This document shows positions 25,331 through 33,971 of a stretch of DNA of 63,072 bases, in pieces. Numbering within the stretch: position 1 is the stretch's first letter; each line of letters begins with the position of its first letter. Origin of the DNA: Sulfitobacter litoralis (GTDB lineage Bacteria; Pseudomonadota; Alphaproteobacteria; Rhodobacterales; Rhodobacteraceae); contig NZ_FNJD01000022.1 in the NCBI RefSeq assembly GCF_900103185.1, positions 1-63,072 of the forward strand, written 5' to 3'. The notes beneath the pieces are model-generated. The model was not told where the DNA came from. It saw only the letters and a program-made list of their open reading frames with translations, and did not search any database. A program made the position numbers and the translations under genes.

Positions 25331-28099
25331 TTACTCTGCGGGTTGGGGGACTGTTGCGGCCTCTACTTTCACCGCCGAGAATTTGAACTCGGGGATTTTC
25401 CCATAGGGGTCAACCGCCGGATTGGTCAGGATATTCGCCGCGGCTTCGACATAAGCGAAGGGCAGAAAAACCATATCGGGCGACACGGCGCGGTCTTCGC
25501 GGGCCATCAGCTCGATCGATCCACGCTTTGTCGTCAGACGGATATACGCCCCCGGCTGAACCCCCAGCTTGCGCAAGGTCGACGGGTGGAGCGAACAGTT
25601 CGCCTCGGGTTCTAACCCGTCCAGCACATAGGACCGCCGCGTCATGGATCCCGTGTGCCAATGTTCCAGCTGGCGCCCTGTGGTCAGGATCATCGGATAG
25701 TCTTCGTCGGGCGCATCATCAGGTGCGATAATGCTGGCAGGCGTGAACCGTGCGCGCCCGTCTTGCCGCGGGAACCCGTCGGCAAAGACAATCGCCTGCC
25801 CCGGATCCGTGGGACTGGTCGAGGGATAGGTCACGGCCCCTTCGTTCTTTAGACGGTCCCATGTAATGTTGTTCAGTGACGACATGTTCAGCTTCATCTC
25901 GGCGAAGACCTGGCTTGGGTCGGTATAGGTCCACCCCAGCCCCAGACGTTTCGCCAGTTCGACCTCGATCCACCAGTCTTCTTTCGCGTCGCCGGGCGGC
26001 GGCACGGCGGGGCGGCCCATTTGCACCTGACGGTTGGTGTTGGTCACTGTGCCGGATTTCTCGGCAAAGGCGCTTGCGGGTAGGATCACATCGGCAAAGT
26101 TCGCGGTTTCGGTCAAAAAGATATCCTGCACCACGAGATGATCAAGCTTGGCCAGCCCATCGCGGGCATGTTCCACATCGGGGTCGGACATGGCGGGGTT
26201 CTCACCCAGAACATATAGGCTCCGGATGTCGCCATCATACACCGCGTCCATGATTTCGGTCACGGTAAGACCCTTCTGGCTGCTGAAATCGCTGCTTTGC
26301 CACACGTCGGTAAAGGCAGACCGCACGCCATCATCGGACACCGGCTGGTAATCGGGCAGGAACATCGGGATCAGCCCCGCGTCGGATGCGCCTTGCACAT
26401 TGTTCTGCCCCCGCAACGGGTGCAGCCCCGCACCGGGCCGTCCGATTTGCCCCGTCATCAGCGCAAGCGAGATCAGGCAGCGCGAATTATCGGTGCCGTG
26501 GATGTGCTGCGAAATGCCCATGCCCCAGAAAATCATCGCCGCATTGGCCCCCGCAAAGGTCCGCGCCACATCGCGCAGCACCTCCGCGTCGATGCCGCAG
26601 ATCTTGGACATTTTCTCGGGGGTAAAGGTTTTCAGGTGGGCTTTCTCGATTTCCCAGTTTTCGGTGTAAGCCTCGATATACTGTTGATCGAACAGCTTTT
26701 CCTCGACGATCACATGCATGATCGCGTTTAACATCGACACATCGGTGCCGGGGCGGAATTGCAGCATATGCGACGCATGACGTTTCAGCGCTTGGCCGCG
26801 CGGGTCCATCACGATCAGCTTGCCGCCGCGCTTGGCGAATTGCTTGAAGAACGTCGCCGCGACGGGGTGGTTCTCGGTCGGGTTCGCGCCGATCACAATC
26901 GCCACATCGGCGTTTTCGATCTGGTTGAATGTCGCGGTAACGGCCCCCGAACCGACGTTCTCCATCAGTGCTGCCACGGACGATGCATGGCAAAGCCGCG
27001 TGCAGTGGTCGACGTTGTTATGACCAAAACCCTGACGGATGATCTTTTGAAACAGGTAGGCTTCCTCGTTCGTGCATTTCGCCGACCCAAAACCCGCCAC
27101 GCCCGTGCCGCCAATCTTTTTCATGCCATCCGCGGCAAAATCCAAGGCCTCGTCCCAGGTGGCTTCGCGGAAGTGGGTTTGCCAGTTGCCCGGGTCCACG
27201 TTCAGCCCTTTGGGGGGGGCGTCCTTACGACGGATCAGCGGTTTGGTCAGCCGGTGCGGGTGGTGGATATAGTCGAAGCCAAAGCGCCCTTTGACGCACA
27301 GCCGCCCCTCGTTCGCGGGGCCATTGATGCCGTCGACGTATTTGATTTTACCGTCCTTGACCTTCAGCGACACCTGACAGCCCACACCGCAGAACGGGCA
27401 GATGCTGTCGACTTCGCTATCAAAGTCGGCGCTGTCCCCAACCTGCGCGTCATCGACCACCGTGGCGGGCATCAGCGCCCCCGTTGGGCAGGCCTGCACA
27501 CATTCACCGCACGCCACACAAGAGGACGCGCCCATTGGGTCGTCCATATCGAACACCGGATAGCTGTCCTGCCCCCTACCGGCCATGCCGATCACGTCGT
27601 TCACCTGCACCTCGCGGCACGCACGCACACACAAGTTGCACTGGATACAGGCATCAAGGTTCACACGCATTGCGACATGGCTGTCGTCCAGCAGCGGAAT
27701 GCGCCCCTCTTCCAGCTTGGGAAAGCGGCTTTCCGAGATACCCTCCATCTCGGCCATATCCCACAAATGGCTCGACTTATCATGGGCCACCTCTCGCGCG
27801 GGCTGATCTGTAACCAACAGTTCCATCACCATCTTGCGGGCATTTTCGGCGCGGGCATTGTTGGTGGTCACGACCATGCCGTCGCTTGGTTCACGCAGGC
27901 AAGACGCAGCCAGAACGCGCTCGCCTTCGATCTCGACCATACAGGCGCGGCAGTTCCCGTCAGGGCGATACCCTGGCTCTGGCGTAAAGCACAGATGCGG
28001 GATTTTCAGCCCGCGACCATTGGCGATTTCCCATATGGTCAGCCCGGCATCGGCCTCGACCGTTTCGCCGTCGAGCGTGAATTTAACCTTGTTCGCCAT
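25331..28099 (-). CDS. fdhF: formate dehydrogenase alpha subunit, stand-alone (FdhF-like)
   Basis: This 922-residue molybdopterin oxidoreductase should oxidise formate to CO2. A [2Fe-2S] domain (Cys37, Cys50, Cys53, Cys67) comes first. The His-Cys3 [4Fe-4S] site that usually follows in NAD-dependent FdsA/NuoG proteins is absent (AHDKSSHLWDMAE in its place). Two ferredoxin clusters follow (Cys151-161 and Cys194-204), then the catalytic-domain cluster (Cys234, 237, 241, 268) and an active-site cysteine, Cys370, in DHCTRLCHASS. CAGGAGG before the ATG at 28099 sets the start. No beta, gamma or delta subunit genes and no fdhD lie nearby, so the electron acceptor is unknown. Confidence 0.88.
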   Translation of the reverse strand: MANKVKFTLDGETVEADAGLTIWEIANGRGLKIPHLCFTPEPGYRPDGNCRACMVEIEGERVLAASCLREPSDGMVVTTNNARAENARKMVMELLVTDQPAREVAHDKSSHLWDMAEMEGISESRFPKLEEGRIPLLDDSHVAMRVNLDACIQCNLCVRACREVQVNDVIGMAGRGQDSYPVFDMDDPMGASSCVACGECVQACPTGALMPATVVDDAQVGDSADFDSEVDSICPFCGVGCQVSLKVKDGKIKYVDGINGPANEGRLCVKGRFGFDYIHHPHRLTKPLIRRKDAPPKGLNVDPGNWQTHFREATWDEALDFAADGMKKIGGTGVAGFGSAKCTNEEAYLFQKIIRQGFGHNNVDHCTRLCHASSVAALMENVGSGAVTATFNQIENADVAIVIGANPTENHPVAATFFKQFAKRGGKLIVMDPRGQALKRHASHMLQFRPGTDVSMLNAIMHVIVEEKLFDQQYIEAYTENWEIEKAHLKTFTPEKMSKICGIDAEVLRDVARTFAGANAAMIFWGMGISQHIHGTDNSRCLISLALMTGQIGRPGAGLHPLRGQNNVQGASDAGLIPMFLPDYQPVSDDGVRSAFTDVWQSSDFSSQKGLTVTEIMDAVYDGDIRSLYVLGENPAMSDPDVEHARDGLAKLDHLVVQDIFLTETANFADVILPASAFAEKSGTVTNTNRQVQMGRPAVPPPGDAKEDWWIEVELAKRLGLGWTYTDPSQVFAEMKLNMSSLNNITWDRLKNEGAVTYPSTSPTDPGQAIVFADGFPRQDGRARFTPASIIAPDDAPDEDYPMILTTGRQLEHWHTGSMTRRSYVLDGLEPEANCSLHPSTLRKLGVQPGAYIRLTTKRGSIELMAREDRAVSPDMVFLPFAYVEAAANILTNPAVDPYGKIPEFKFSAVKVEAATVPQPAE

Positions 28100-28309
28100 G
28101 TGGAAACCTCCTGTACCGTCCCGCAGTATAGGCAGGGCATGTGCGCGGCGGCAGTCATAATCCCGACACCCTGCCCCGTTTTTGCGCCACCGGCGTTTCC
28201 GATATGCGACGCCGGGGGCCTGCGGCAAAAAATCCCTGCGCCATGTGCCGGCAGCCTTTCAACCCGCGCAAGGCTTGCCTATCAATGGCGCAACAGAAAA
28301 AGGCGCGCC

Positions 28310-28963
28310 ATGTCCCACATTACTCTTATCCGCCACGGTCAGGCAAATTCACATGCCAAAGACGAAATCAGTTATGACAAGCTCAGCCCGCTTGGTCATG
28401 AACAGGCCGCGTGGCTGGGCGATCACCTGCGGCAGTCGGAAACGCATCATACGCGGCTTTATACCGGCACGCTGCGGCGGCATAAAGAAACCGCCGAAGG
28501 CATGAACACCGGGCTTGAACCGGTCCGCGATGCACGGCTGAACGAGCTTGAGTATTTCACGCTTGCCACCATGATGGAGCAACAGCACGGCATCCCCTTT
28601 CCGACCGAGCAGGGCGGCTTTACCAAACACCTCCCGCTGGTGTTCGAGACGTGGAAAAGCGACCAGCTTGAAAACCCGCCCGAAAGCTACGCCAACTTTG
28701 AAAGCCGCATCAAATCCGTGCTCCAGGAAATCTCGGACGGGGACGGTCCCGCGCTGGTGGTGACGTCAGGGGGGCTGATTTCTATGGTGATGGCGCAGGC
28801 GATGGGGCTGGGTATTCCGGCCATGTCGCGCATTGCGCTGGCGATTATGCACACGTCAATGCACAGGCTGTTCCCCATCGGCGGCCATTGGTCACCGGTA
28901 TTGTTCAACGCGGTGCCTCATCTGGACACGCCTGCACGCCGTGTCGCGCAGACCCATATTTGA
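28310..28963 (+). CDS. histidine phosphatase family protein, second histidine replaced
   Basis: The 217-residue protein starts with the phosphoglycerate-mutase/acid-phosphatase signature ITLIRHGQANS, whose histidine is the phospho-acceptor. The acidic residue in LNELEYF is also in place. The second catalytic histidine, normally in a V(S/T)HGG motif near the C-terminus, reads VVTSGGLI here. The protein may be a variant phosphatase or a binding protein. Start 28310 is preceded by AAAAGG. The GST gene follows within 11 bases, forming the head of a three-gene operon. Confidence 0.82.
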   Translation: MSHITLIRHGQANSHAKDEISYDKLSPLGHEQAAWLGDHLRQSETHHTRLYTGTLRRHKETAEGMNTGLEPVRDARLNELEYFTLATMMEQQHGIPFPTEQGGFTKHLPLVFETWKSDQLENPPESYANFESRIKSVLQEISDGDGPALVVTSGGLISMVMAQAMGLGIPAMSRIALAIMHTSMHRLFPIGGHWSPVLFNAVPHLDTPARRVAQTHI

Positions 28964-28974
28964 AAGGTAAAATG

Positions 28975-29595
28975 ATGCTTTCGCTTTATTACACGCCCGG
29001 AACCATCTCTGTTGCGGTGGCGGTCGCCCTCGAAGAGGCGGGCCTGCCCTATCGCGCGGTGCGCGTCGATTTCGCCACGGCAGAGCAGACAAAACCTGAC
29101 TATCTGGCGATCAACCCCAAGGGCCGCGTTCCCGCGCTGCGCCTTGAGGATGATACGATCCTGACAGAAACGGGTGCCTTGCTTGATTATGTCGCCGCCA
29201 TCGCCCCCAAGGCAGGCCTGTCCCCGTCGGACGCGACTGCAGCGGCACAGATGCGCAGTGCGATGTATTACCTCGCCTCGACCATGCATGTCGCACACGC
29301 CCACAAAATGCGCGGATCGCGGTGGGCCAAGCACCAGTCAAGCTTTGACGATATGACCGCTCAGGTGCCCGAGACCATGGCCGCCTGCGCCGATTTTGTC
29401 GAAAATGACATCCTGCGCGGACCGTATGTATTGGGCGACGCTTTCAGCCTTGCCGATCCGTATCTGTTCGTTGTGTGCAACTGGCTTGAGGGGGACGGCG
29501 TAGAGACCGCGGCCTATCCCAAGATCACCGCGTTCATGCAGCAAATGAAAGCCCGCGACAGTGTCGTCACGGTAAAAGACAAAGGCATGCTATGA
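28975..29595 (+). CDS. glutathione S-transferase family protein
   Basis: The 206-residue protein has an N-terminal thioredoxin fold (MLSLYYTPGTISVAVAVALEEAG, then NPKGRVPALRLED with the cis-proline and TETGALLDYVA binding glutathione). An all-helical C-terminal domain follows, with LADPYLFVVCNW. Start codons at 28972 and 28975 are adjacent; the second has better spacing to GAAAGG. It overlaps the next gene by four bases. The substrate is unknown. Confidence 0.88.
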   Translation: MLSLYYTPGTISVAVAVALEEAGLPYRAVRVDFATAEQTKPDYLAINPKGRVPALRLEDDTILTETGALLDYVAAIAPKAGLSPSDATAAAQMRSAMYYLASTMHVAHAHKMRGSRWAKHQSSFDDMTAQVPETMAACADFVENDILRGPYVLGDAFSLADPYLFVVCNWLEGDGVETAAYPKITAFMQQMKARDSVVTVKDKGML

Positions 29596-30647
29596 CCGCG
29601 CCACATCTCTGGGTCCGCGCCGAACAGCGCAACAATGAAACCCGCGTGGGCATTACGCCCAAAGGGGTTTCGACGCTGATGGAACAGGGTTTCCGCGTCA
29701 CGGTCGAAGCATCAGACACCCGCGTCATCGCAACCGACGCCTACAAGGCCACAGGCTGCGCCATCGCGCCCCAGAACAGCTGGCCTGATGCCCCCGCTGA
29801 TGCGATCATCTTTGGCCTGAAAGAGCTACCTGAAGACGGCACGCCATTGGTCCATCGGCACATCATGTTTGGGCACGCCTATAAAGGACAATCGGCGGGG
29901 CGGACGCTGTTAGGGCGTTTCAAGGCTGGCGGCGGCACGTTGCTGGATTTGGAATATCTAACAGAGGATTCCGGTCGCCGTGTCGCCGCCTTTGGGTATT
30001 GGGCAGGGTTTGCCGGCGCTGCGGTGGCCGTCAAATGCTGGGCAGCCCAAACCCGCAACAAGGCCGTCGCCGCGATCACGCCTTATCCGGACGCCGACGC
30101 GCTGACCCGCGACCTTGCGGCACAGATTGACGGACTCGAGGTGCCGGACGCTTTGGTCATCGGCGCACTTGGGCGTGTCGGCAGCGGTGCGGCGGATTTA
30201 TGCGCGCGCCTTGGCATCAAAGTGACCGGTTGGGACATGAAGGAAACGGCTCACGGTGGCCCCTTCCCGGAAATCTTGCAGCACGTGCTGTTTTTCAACT
30301 GCATTCTGGCGGGGCCGCAGACACCGGTTTTCGTGCCCCAAAGCGCGCTTGATCGGCCACGGGCGCTGCGGGTGATCGGGGATATTGCCTGCGACCCCGA
30401 TAGCGATTTCAACCCTGTGCCGGTTTATGACCGCGCAACAACATGGGCAGAGCCCGCCTTGCGCGTCCACAATACCCCGCCGTTGGATGTCACCGCGATT
30501 GATAACCTGCCATCGATGCTGCCGCTGGAAAGCTCTGAAGACTACGCCGCGCAGCTGCTGCCGACGCTGTCCGCGCTGGCGGATCATGACGCCCCTGTCT
30601 GGCAGCGTGCACGCACGCTTTTCGTTACGCATAGCGCAAAGCTGTAA
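29592..30647 (+). CDS. saccharopine dehydrogenase (NAD+, L-lysine-forming) type
   Basis: The 351-residue protein resembles the fungal-type enzyme that interconverts saccharopine with lysine and 2-oxoglutarate. The N-terminal alanine-dehydrogenase-like half has RAEQRNNETRVGITP. The centre has FGHAYKGQ. The Rossmann half has ALVIGALGRVGSGAADLCARLG and DIACDPDSDFNPVPVYD. Direction in this bacterium (lysine breakdown or synthesis) cannot be told; no partner such as a glutamate-forming saccharopine dehydrogenase is nearby. dapB in the same window shows that lysine is made by the diaminopimelate route, which favours a catabolic or accessory role. Confidence 0.85.
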   Translation: MTAPHLWVRAEQRNNETRVGITPKGVSTLMEQGFRVTVEASDTRVIATDAYKATGCAIAPQNSWPDAPADAIIFGLKELPEDGTPLVHRHIMFGHAYKGQSAGRTLLGRFKAGGGTLLDLEYLTEDSGRRVAAFGYWAGFAGAAVAVKCWAAQTRNKAVAAITPYPDADALTRDLAAQIDGLEVPDALVIGALGRVGSGAADLCARLGIKVTGWDMKETAHGGPFPEILQHVLFFNCILAGPQTPVFVPQSALDRPRALRVIGDIACDPDSDFNPVPVYDRATTWAEPALRVHNTPPLDVTAIDNLPSMLPLESSEDYAAQLLPTLSALADHDAPVWQRARTLFVTHSAKL

Positions 30648-30654
30648 TGCTTTG

Positions 30655-30677
30655 CGGGCGGGCAAGACACCCGCCCG
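30655..30677. terminator. hairpin between convergent operons
   Basis: CGGGCGGG (30655-30662) pairs with CCCGCCCG (30670-30677) over seven bases in the 36-base gap between the saccharopine dehydrogenase stop and the SDR stop. It lacks T runs but is well placed to separate the converging transcripts. Confidence 0.5.
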
Positions 30678-30683
30678 ACCGGA

Positions 30684-31415
30684 TCACCCGAACAGGCGGT
30701 AATAAATGCCGTCGGGCAGGAACTGCGCCAGCCGGAAGAACAGCGAAAATCCGAACGGAAAGCTCTTCTTAAAGCTGGTGCCGCTCATATGTTCGACCAC
30801 CTGTTGGGCGGCGGCTTCGGGCTCCATCAGGAACGGCATTTTGAAATCGTTCTTGTCAGTCAGCTGCGTCTTTATAAAACCGGGGTTGATTACCTGCACC
30901 TTGATGCCGGTTTTGCGTAGATCAGCGTGCATACATTCCGCCAGCGACAGGGTCCCCGCCTTGGAGGCTGTGTAGCCGATAGATTTTGGCAATCCACGAT
31001 AGGCCGTAAGGCTCGAGGTAATAACAATATGCCCCGCGTCTCGCTTGACCATATCAGGCACGACTTCTCCCATCACGCGCACAAGGCCGGTAAGATTTAC
31101 ATCTATCATAGTGGTTGCGTGTTCAGGCTCCCACGCCTGCGCGCCAAAGGGCCAGTAGGCCCCTGCCAGATAGACAATCCCGTCTACTGGACCAACAGCT
31201 TTGACCGCGGCACGGATACTATCGATATCCTGCACATCGATGGTCTGATAGCTGGCGGACACGGGCAATTCTCTGGTCAATGCCGCCAGCTTGTCTTCGG
31301 ATCGGGCCGAGACAATGACTTCGGCACCAAGTCGGCCAAGCTTATGCGCAAGCGCTTCGCCTAATCCCGCGCTCGCCCCGATCAGCCAATAGCGCTTTCC
31401 GGTCCATTCGGTCAT
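30684..31415 (-). CDS. short-chain dehydrogenase/reductase, last gene of the lipid-type operon
   Basis: The 243-residue NAD(P)-dependent oxidoreductase has the cofactor motif LIGASAGLGEALA, the catalytic Ser in ITSSLTAYRG and the YxxxK site in IGYTASKAG. It overlaps the DUF3833 gene by four bases. The same order (FAD oxidoreductase, DUF1365, MFS, DUF3833, SDR) is, as I recall, the RSP_1091-1087 operon of Rhodobacter sphaeroides, a member of the singlet-oxygen RpoE/ChrR regulon. Its substrate is not established. Confidence 0.88.
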   Translation of the reverse strand: MTEWTGKRYWLIGASAGLGEALAHKLGRLGAEVIVSARSEDKLAALTRELPVSASYQTIDVQDIDSIRAAVKAVGPVDGIVYLAGAYWPFGAQAWEPEHATTMIDVNLTGLVRVMGEVVPDMVKRDAGHIVITSSLTAYRGLPKSIGYTASKAGTLSLAECMHADLRKTGIKVQVINPGFIKTQLTDKNDFKMPFLMEPEAAAQQVVEHMSGTSFKKSFPFGFSLFFRLAQFLPDGIYYRLFG

Positions 31416-31975
31416 TGTTCATCCTTTCTACGAATTGTCGCAACAAGTTCGGCCACCTTCAGGCCAAATTTGCGAAATTGGCTGCGGTTGATGATCGTCC
31501 CGTCGCGAGTAAGATACATCCAGTCCACAGTTTTCAGCTGGTGCGCACCGACGTCATCGGGCAGCTGGATGACATATTTCGATTGTACCGTCGCGCCAAC
31601 GTTGCGCCCTTTGGCGGTGCCGATGACATCGGGTGCTGTCGCGGTGAAATGCCCCGCCTCGCCCAATGTGATCGTCCAGACACGGTCTTGGGTGGTGTTG
31701 TCATCATAGACAAAATGTTCGTTGATTTGCGCGGTGTCGCCGTCCCATGTCACGATAAAGTCAGCCACAAAGCTGCTGGTCACCCGCCCCGACGGGCCAA
31801 AGATTACGCCCTCGCAGACCATGGCCCCGTTCAGATGCTTCTTCATGTCGAAGACGGTGTAGTCATCCGCATAGTCCGACGGCTTTTGTGCAGAAAAGCT
31901 CATGACAAGCCGCCGCGCCAGCCAGACCGCCAGCACCAGGGCAGCCCCTATAAAGACATAAACCACATCCATCAT
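31412..31975 (-). CDS. DUF3833 family protein
   Basis: The 187-residue protein has one N-terminal membrane segment (about residues 5-22). The outside domain is beta-rich, with SGRVTSSFVADF, FTATAPDVIGTAKG and DWMYLTRDGTIINRS, all typical of DUF3833. It is probably membrane-anchored facing the periplasm. It is embedded between MFS and SDR genes with four-base overlaps on both sides, so it should act in the same membrane-lipid or envelope process. No catalytic residues are evident. Confidence 0.85.
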   Translation of the reverse strand: MMDVVYVFIGAALVLAVWLARRLVMSFSAQKPSDYADDYTVFDMKKHLNGAMVCEGVIFGPSGRVTSSFVADFIVTWDGDTAQINEHFVYDDNTTQDRVWTITLGEAGHFTATAPDVIGTAKGRNVGATVQSKYVIQLPDDVGAHQLKTVDWMYLTRDGTIINRSQFRKFGLKVAELVATIRRKDEQ

Positions 31976-33213
31976 TTTTCGTCATCCTTTTGCAGCGGCG
32001 TGGCGGCCATCAACCCGATGGCAATCAGCTTGAGCACGCAAGGCACTCCGGCATAAAGCCCTATAAGGGTAGTGATCGCCACAGGTGCATTTCCCGTGGC
32101 AGCGCTGTCAAAACCGGACGCTTGCAGGGTGGGAAGTAGCGCTATGGCAGCGAAGGCAAGGGAGAATTTCGACACAAGTGACCACAGCCCGAACCCTTCG
32201 GCGGCAGACGGTGCCACAACCGCCATACGTGCCGCGAACATGGCAGGTAGAAGCGTCAGATCGGCCCCCAGCACTGCACCGGAGGCAAGGCACACCAGCA
32301 CAAACCACGCCAAATCCCCCGCCCCCAACAGCAATGTGCCCGCGAACACCACAATCGCCAGCGTCATTGCAGCAAGCAAGACGGGCTTGGGGCCGAAACG
32401 CTCTGCCAGTTTGCCCCAGAACGGGGCCGCGACGGCAGCAGAGAGGAAAAACACCAACAACAGCGGCCCCTCCCACCCCGGTGCGCGCAGCACGCTTTCG
32501 ACATAGAATAGAAAGAGCGTCGACGTGACTGCAACCGGGGCTGCATTAAACAGCGCGATCACCAGCAGCCGACGCGCGACGGGATCGCGCAGCACAACGC
32601 CGATACCCGTGGTGCCCTCAACGCCTGTGCTGTGCCACTCGCCCCGCATGGCAAAAACGCCCGCCGCGCCAAGCACGGCAAAGCCGACGGCGAACCCCGC
32701 AAACGGTGCACCTAACACCACCCCGAGCATCACAGGCAGCACCGAGGCGACGCAGACGCCCAGCAAAGCCCCCGTTTCGCGCCAGCGTGCCAACATCAAA
32801 TGCCCACGCCCGGGCAACGTTGCCGCCTTGGCGACGCCTTGAGCATAAAAACAGATCGTGAGGAAACTGAACGCGGAAAACACGCCCGTCAGGGTCAGCG
32901 CAAACCAGATCAGCGGCGGCAGCAACGGCGGAACCGCAAACAGCGCAAACATCGACCCTGCCATCAGGGCTGTGCCAATAGCGACAGCCACCCCGCGTTG
33001 GTGGCGCAGCATATGTGACAGTCGCCCCAGCAGCGGGTCTTGGACCACATCAAGCAGGCGCAGCCCAAACAGCACCGACCCCAATGCACCAAGGGACACC
33101 CCGTATTCATCAACAAAGAACTTGGGCGCGTGAATATAAATCGGCAGCCCCGCCGCCGCCAACAGCGACGCAAACAGCGCATATGCCGGCAGGTGATGCG
33201 CCGAACGGGTCAC
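31972..33213 (-). CDS. MFS_2-type transporter of the lipid-type operon
   Basis: The 413-residue inner-membrane protein has about twelve segments. It resembles the glycoside-pentoside-hexuronide/MFS_2 branch, which includes eukaryotic lysolipid carriers. The N-terminal HAPKFFVDEYGVSLGALGSVLF and RLLDVVQDPLLGRLSH give the family's Asp-containing motif in the first loop. A second copy of the fold begins near residue 205 (VARRLLVIALFNAAPVAV). It is translationally coupled at both ends. A lipid or lysolipid substrate would fit the context but is not shown. Confidence 0.85.
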   Translation of the reverse strand: MTRSAHHLPAYALFASLLAAAGLPIYIHAPKFFVDEYGVSLGALGSVLFGLRLLDVVQDPLLGRLSHMLRHQRGVAVAIGTALMAGSMFALFAVPPLLPPLIWFALTLTGVFSAFSFLTICFYAQGVAKAATLPGRGHLMLARWRETGALLGVCVASVLPVMLGVVLGAPFAGFAVGFAVLGAAGVFAMRGEWHSTGVEGTTGIGVVLRDPVARRLLVIALFNAAPVAVTSTLFLFYVESVLRAPGWEGPLLLVFFLSAAVAAPFWGKLAERFGPKPVLLAAMTLAIVVFAGTLLLGAGDLAWFVLVCLASGAVLGADLTLLPAMFAARMAVVAPSAAEGFGLWSLVSKFSLAFAAIALLPTLQASGFDSAATGNAPVAITTLIGLYAGVPCVLKLIAIGLMAATPLQKDDEK

Positions 33214-33971
33214 GTTTTCGAGACGTCATTCACCGGCGGTTCGGGGCGCGGGCGATAGCCGCCGCCCTTCCACCAGAGTTTTAGCGCCTGCCAATGAATT
33301 AGCCCGAGCACACGCCGCGCTCCGAACGGACGCCGCAGCAGCGACCACAGAATAGCACGGTTCGTCAGCGGGCTGCGCGTACCGGTCAGGGTGGCGATCA
33401 ATCCGCCATCAGTTTGGGTATAGTCGATCCAGACGCCGATATGATCATCGCGAATATCAAAGCGAAAGCTGTATCCGCCTTCGACCGGCTGAAAGGGCGA
33501 GACATGAAAAACCTTGGTTGCGTGCAGGTGATCGGTCGACTCTATCGGGCGCAGGTCATCGTGGTGACACAGATAACTGTGACGGTCGCCGAATGTATTC
33601 GACACCTCTGATATCACCGCGATCAGCGCCGCGTCCGCGCGCCGGCAGAGCCAGAAACTAACAGGGTTAAAGACATGCCCCAGGACCCGAGGCTGTGCCA
33701 TCAGCTCTATCCGAGCCACACCCGTAACGTCGTGCTGCGCCAGAACATCGCGCACCCAAGCGGCCCCGCGACCCGCACCTTTGGGGCCACCGTGGTCCGC
33801 GTCCCACAGGGATGTCACAGCGCCACGGTTGCGCCCGAATAGCGCGGGCGTTTGCAGATCCGCCTCTGCATCCAGCACGACATAATCGATAGAATAGCGA
33901 AAGCTGTTTTCGACCGCCCCCTTGCGCCCATGATAGGTCACGCCCCGGATATGATCGACGCCGGCGCTCAT
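33210..33971 (-). CDS. DUF1365 family protein
   Basis: The 253-residue protein carries typical DUF1365 segments: VTYHGRKGAVENSFRYSIDY at the start, then RIELMAQPRVLGHVFNPVSF and KVFHVSPFQPVEGGYSFRF. The family regularly sits beside a FAD amine-oxidase-like protein and cyclopropane/unsaturated fatty-acid methylases in bacteria, which suggests modification of phospholipid acyl chains. No signal peptide is present. Overlaps its neighbours by four bases on each side. Confidence 0.9.
   Translation of the reverse strand: MSAGVDHIRGVTYHGRKGAVENSFRYSIDYVVLDAEADLQTPALFGRNRGAVTSLWDADHGGPKGAGRGAAWVRDVLAQHDVTGVARIELMAQPRVLGHVFNPVSFWLCRRADAALIAVISEVSNTFGDRHSYLCHHDDLRPIESTDHLHATKVFHVSPFQPVEGGYSFRFDIRDDHIGVWIDYTQTDGGLIATLTGTRSPLTNRAILWSLLRRPFGARRVLGLIHWQALKLWWKGGGYRPRPEPPVNDVSKT

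Noticed and set aside
26759..28309. Long plus-strand open frame running into the histidine phosphatase
   Set aside because: The part before 28310 is antisense to fdhF. The phosphatase signature starts exactly at 28310 behind its own ribosome site.
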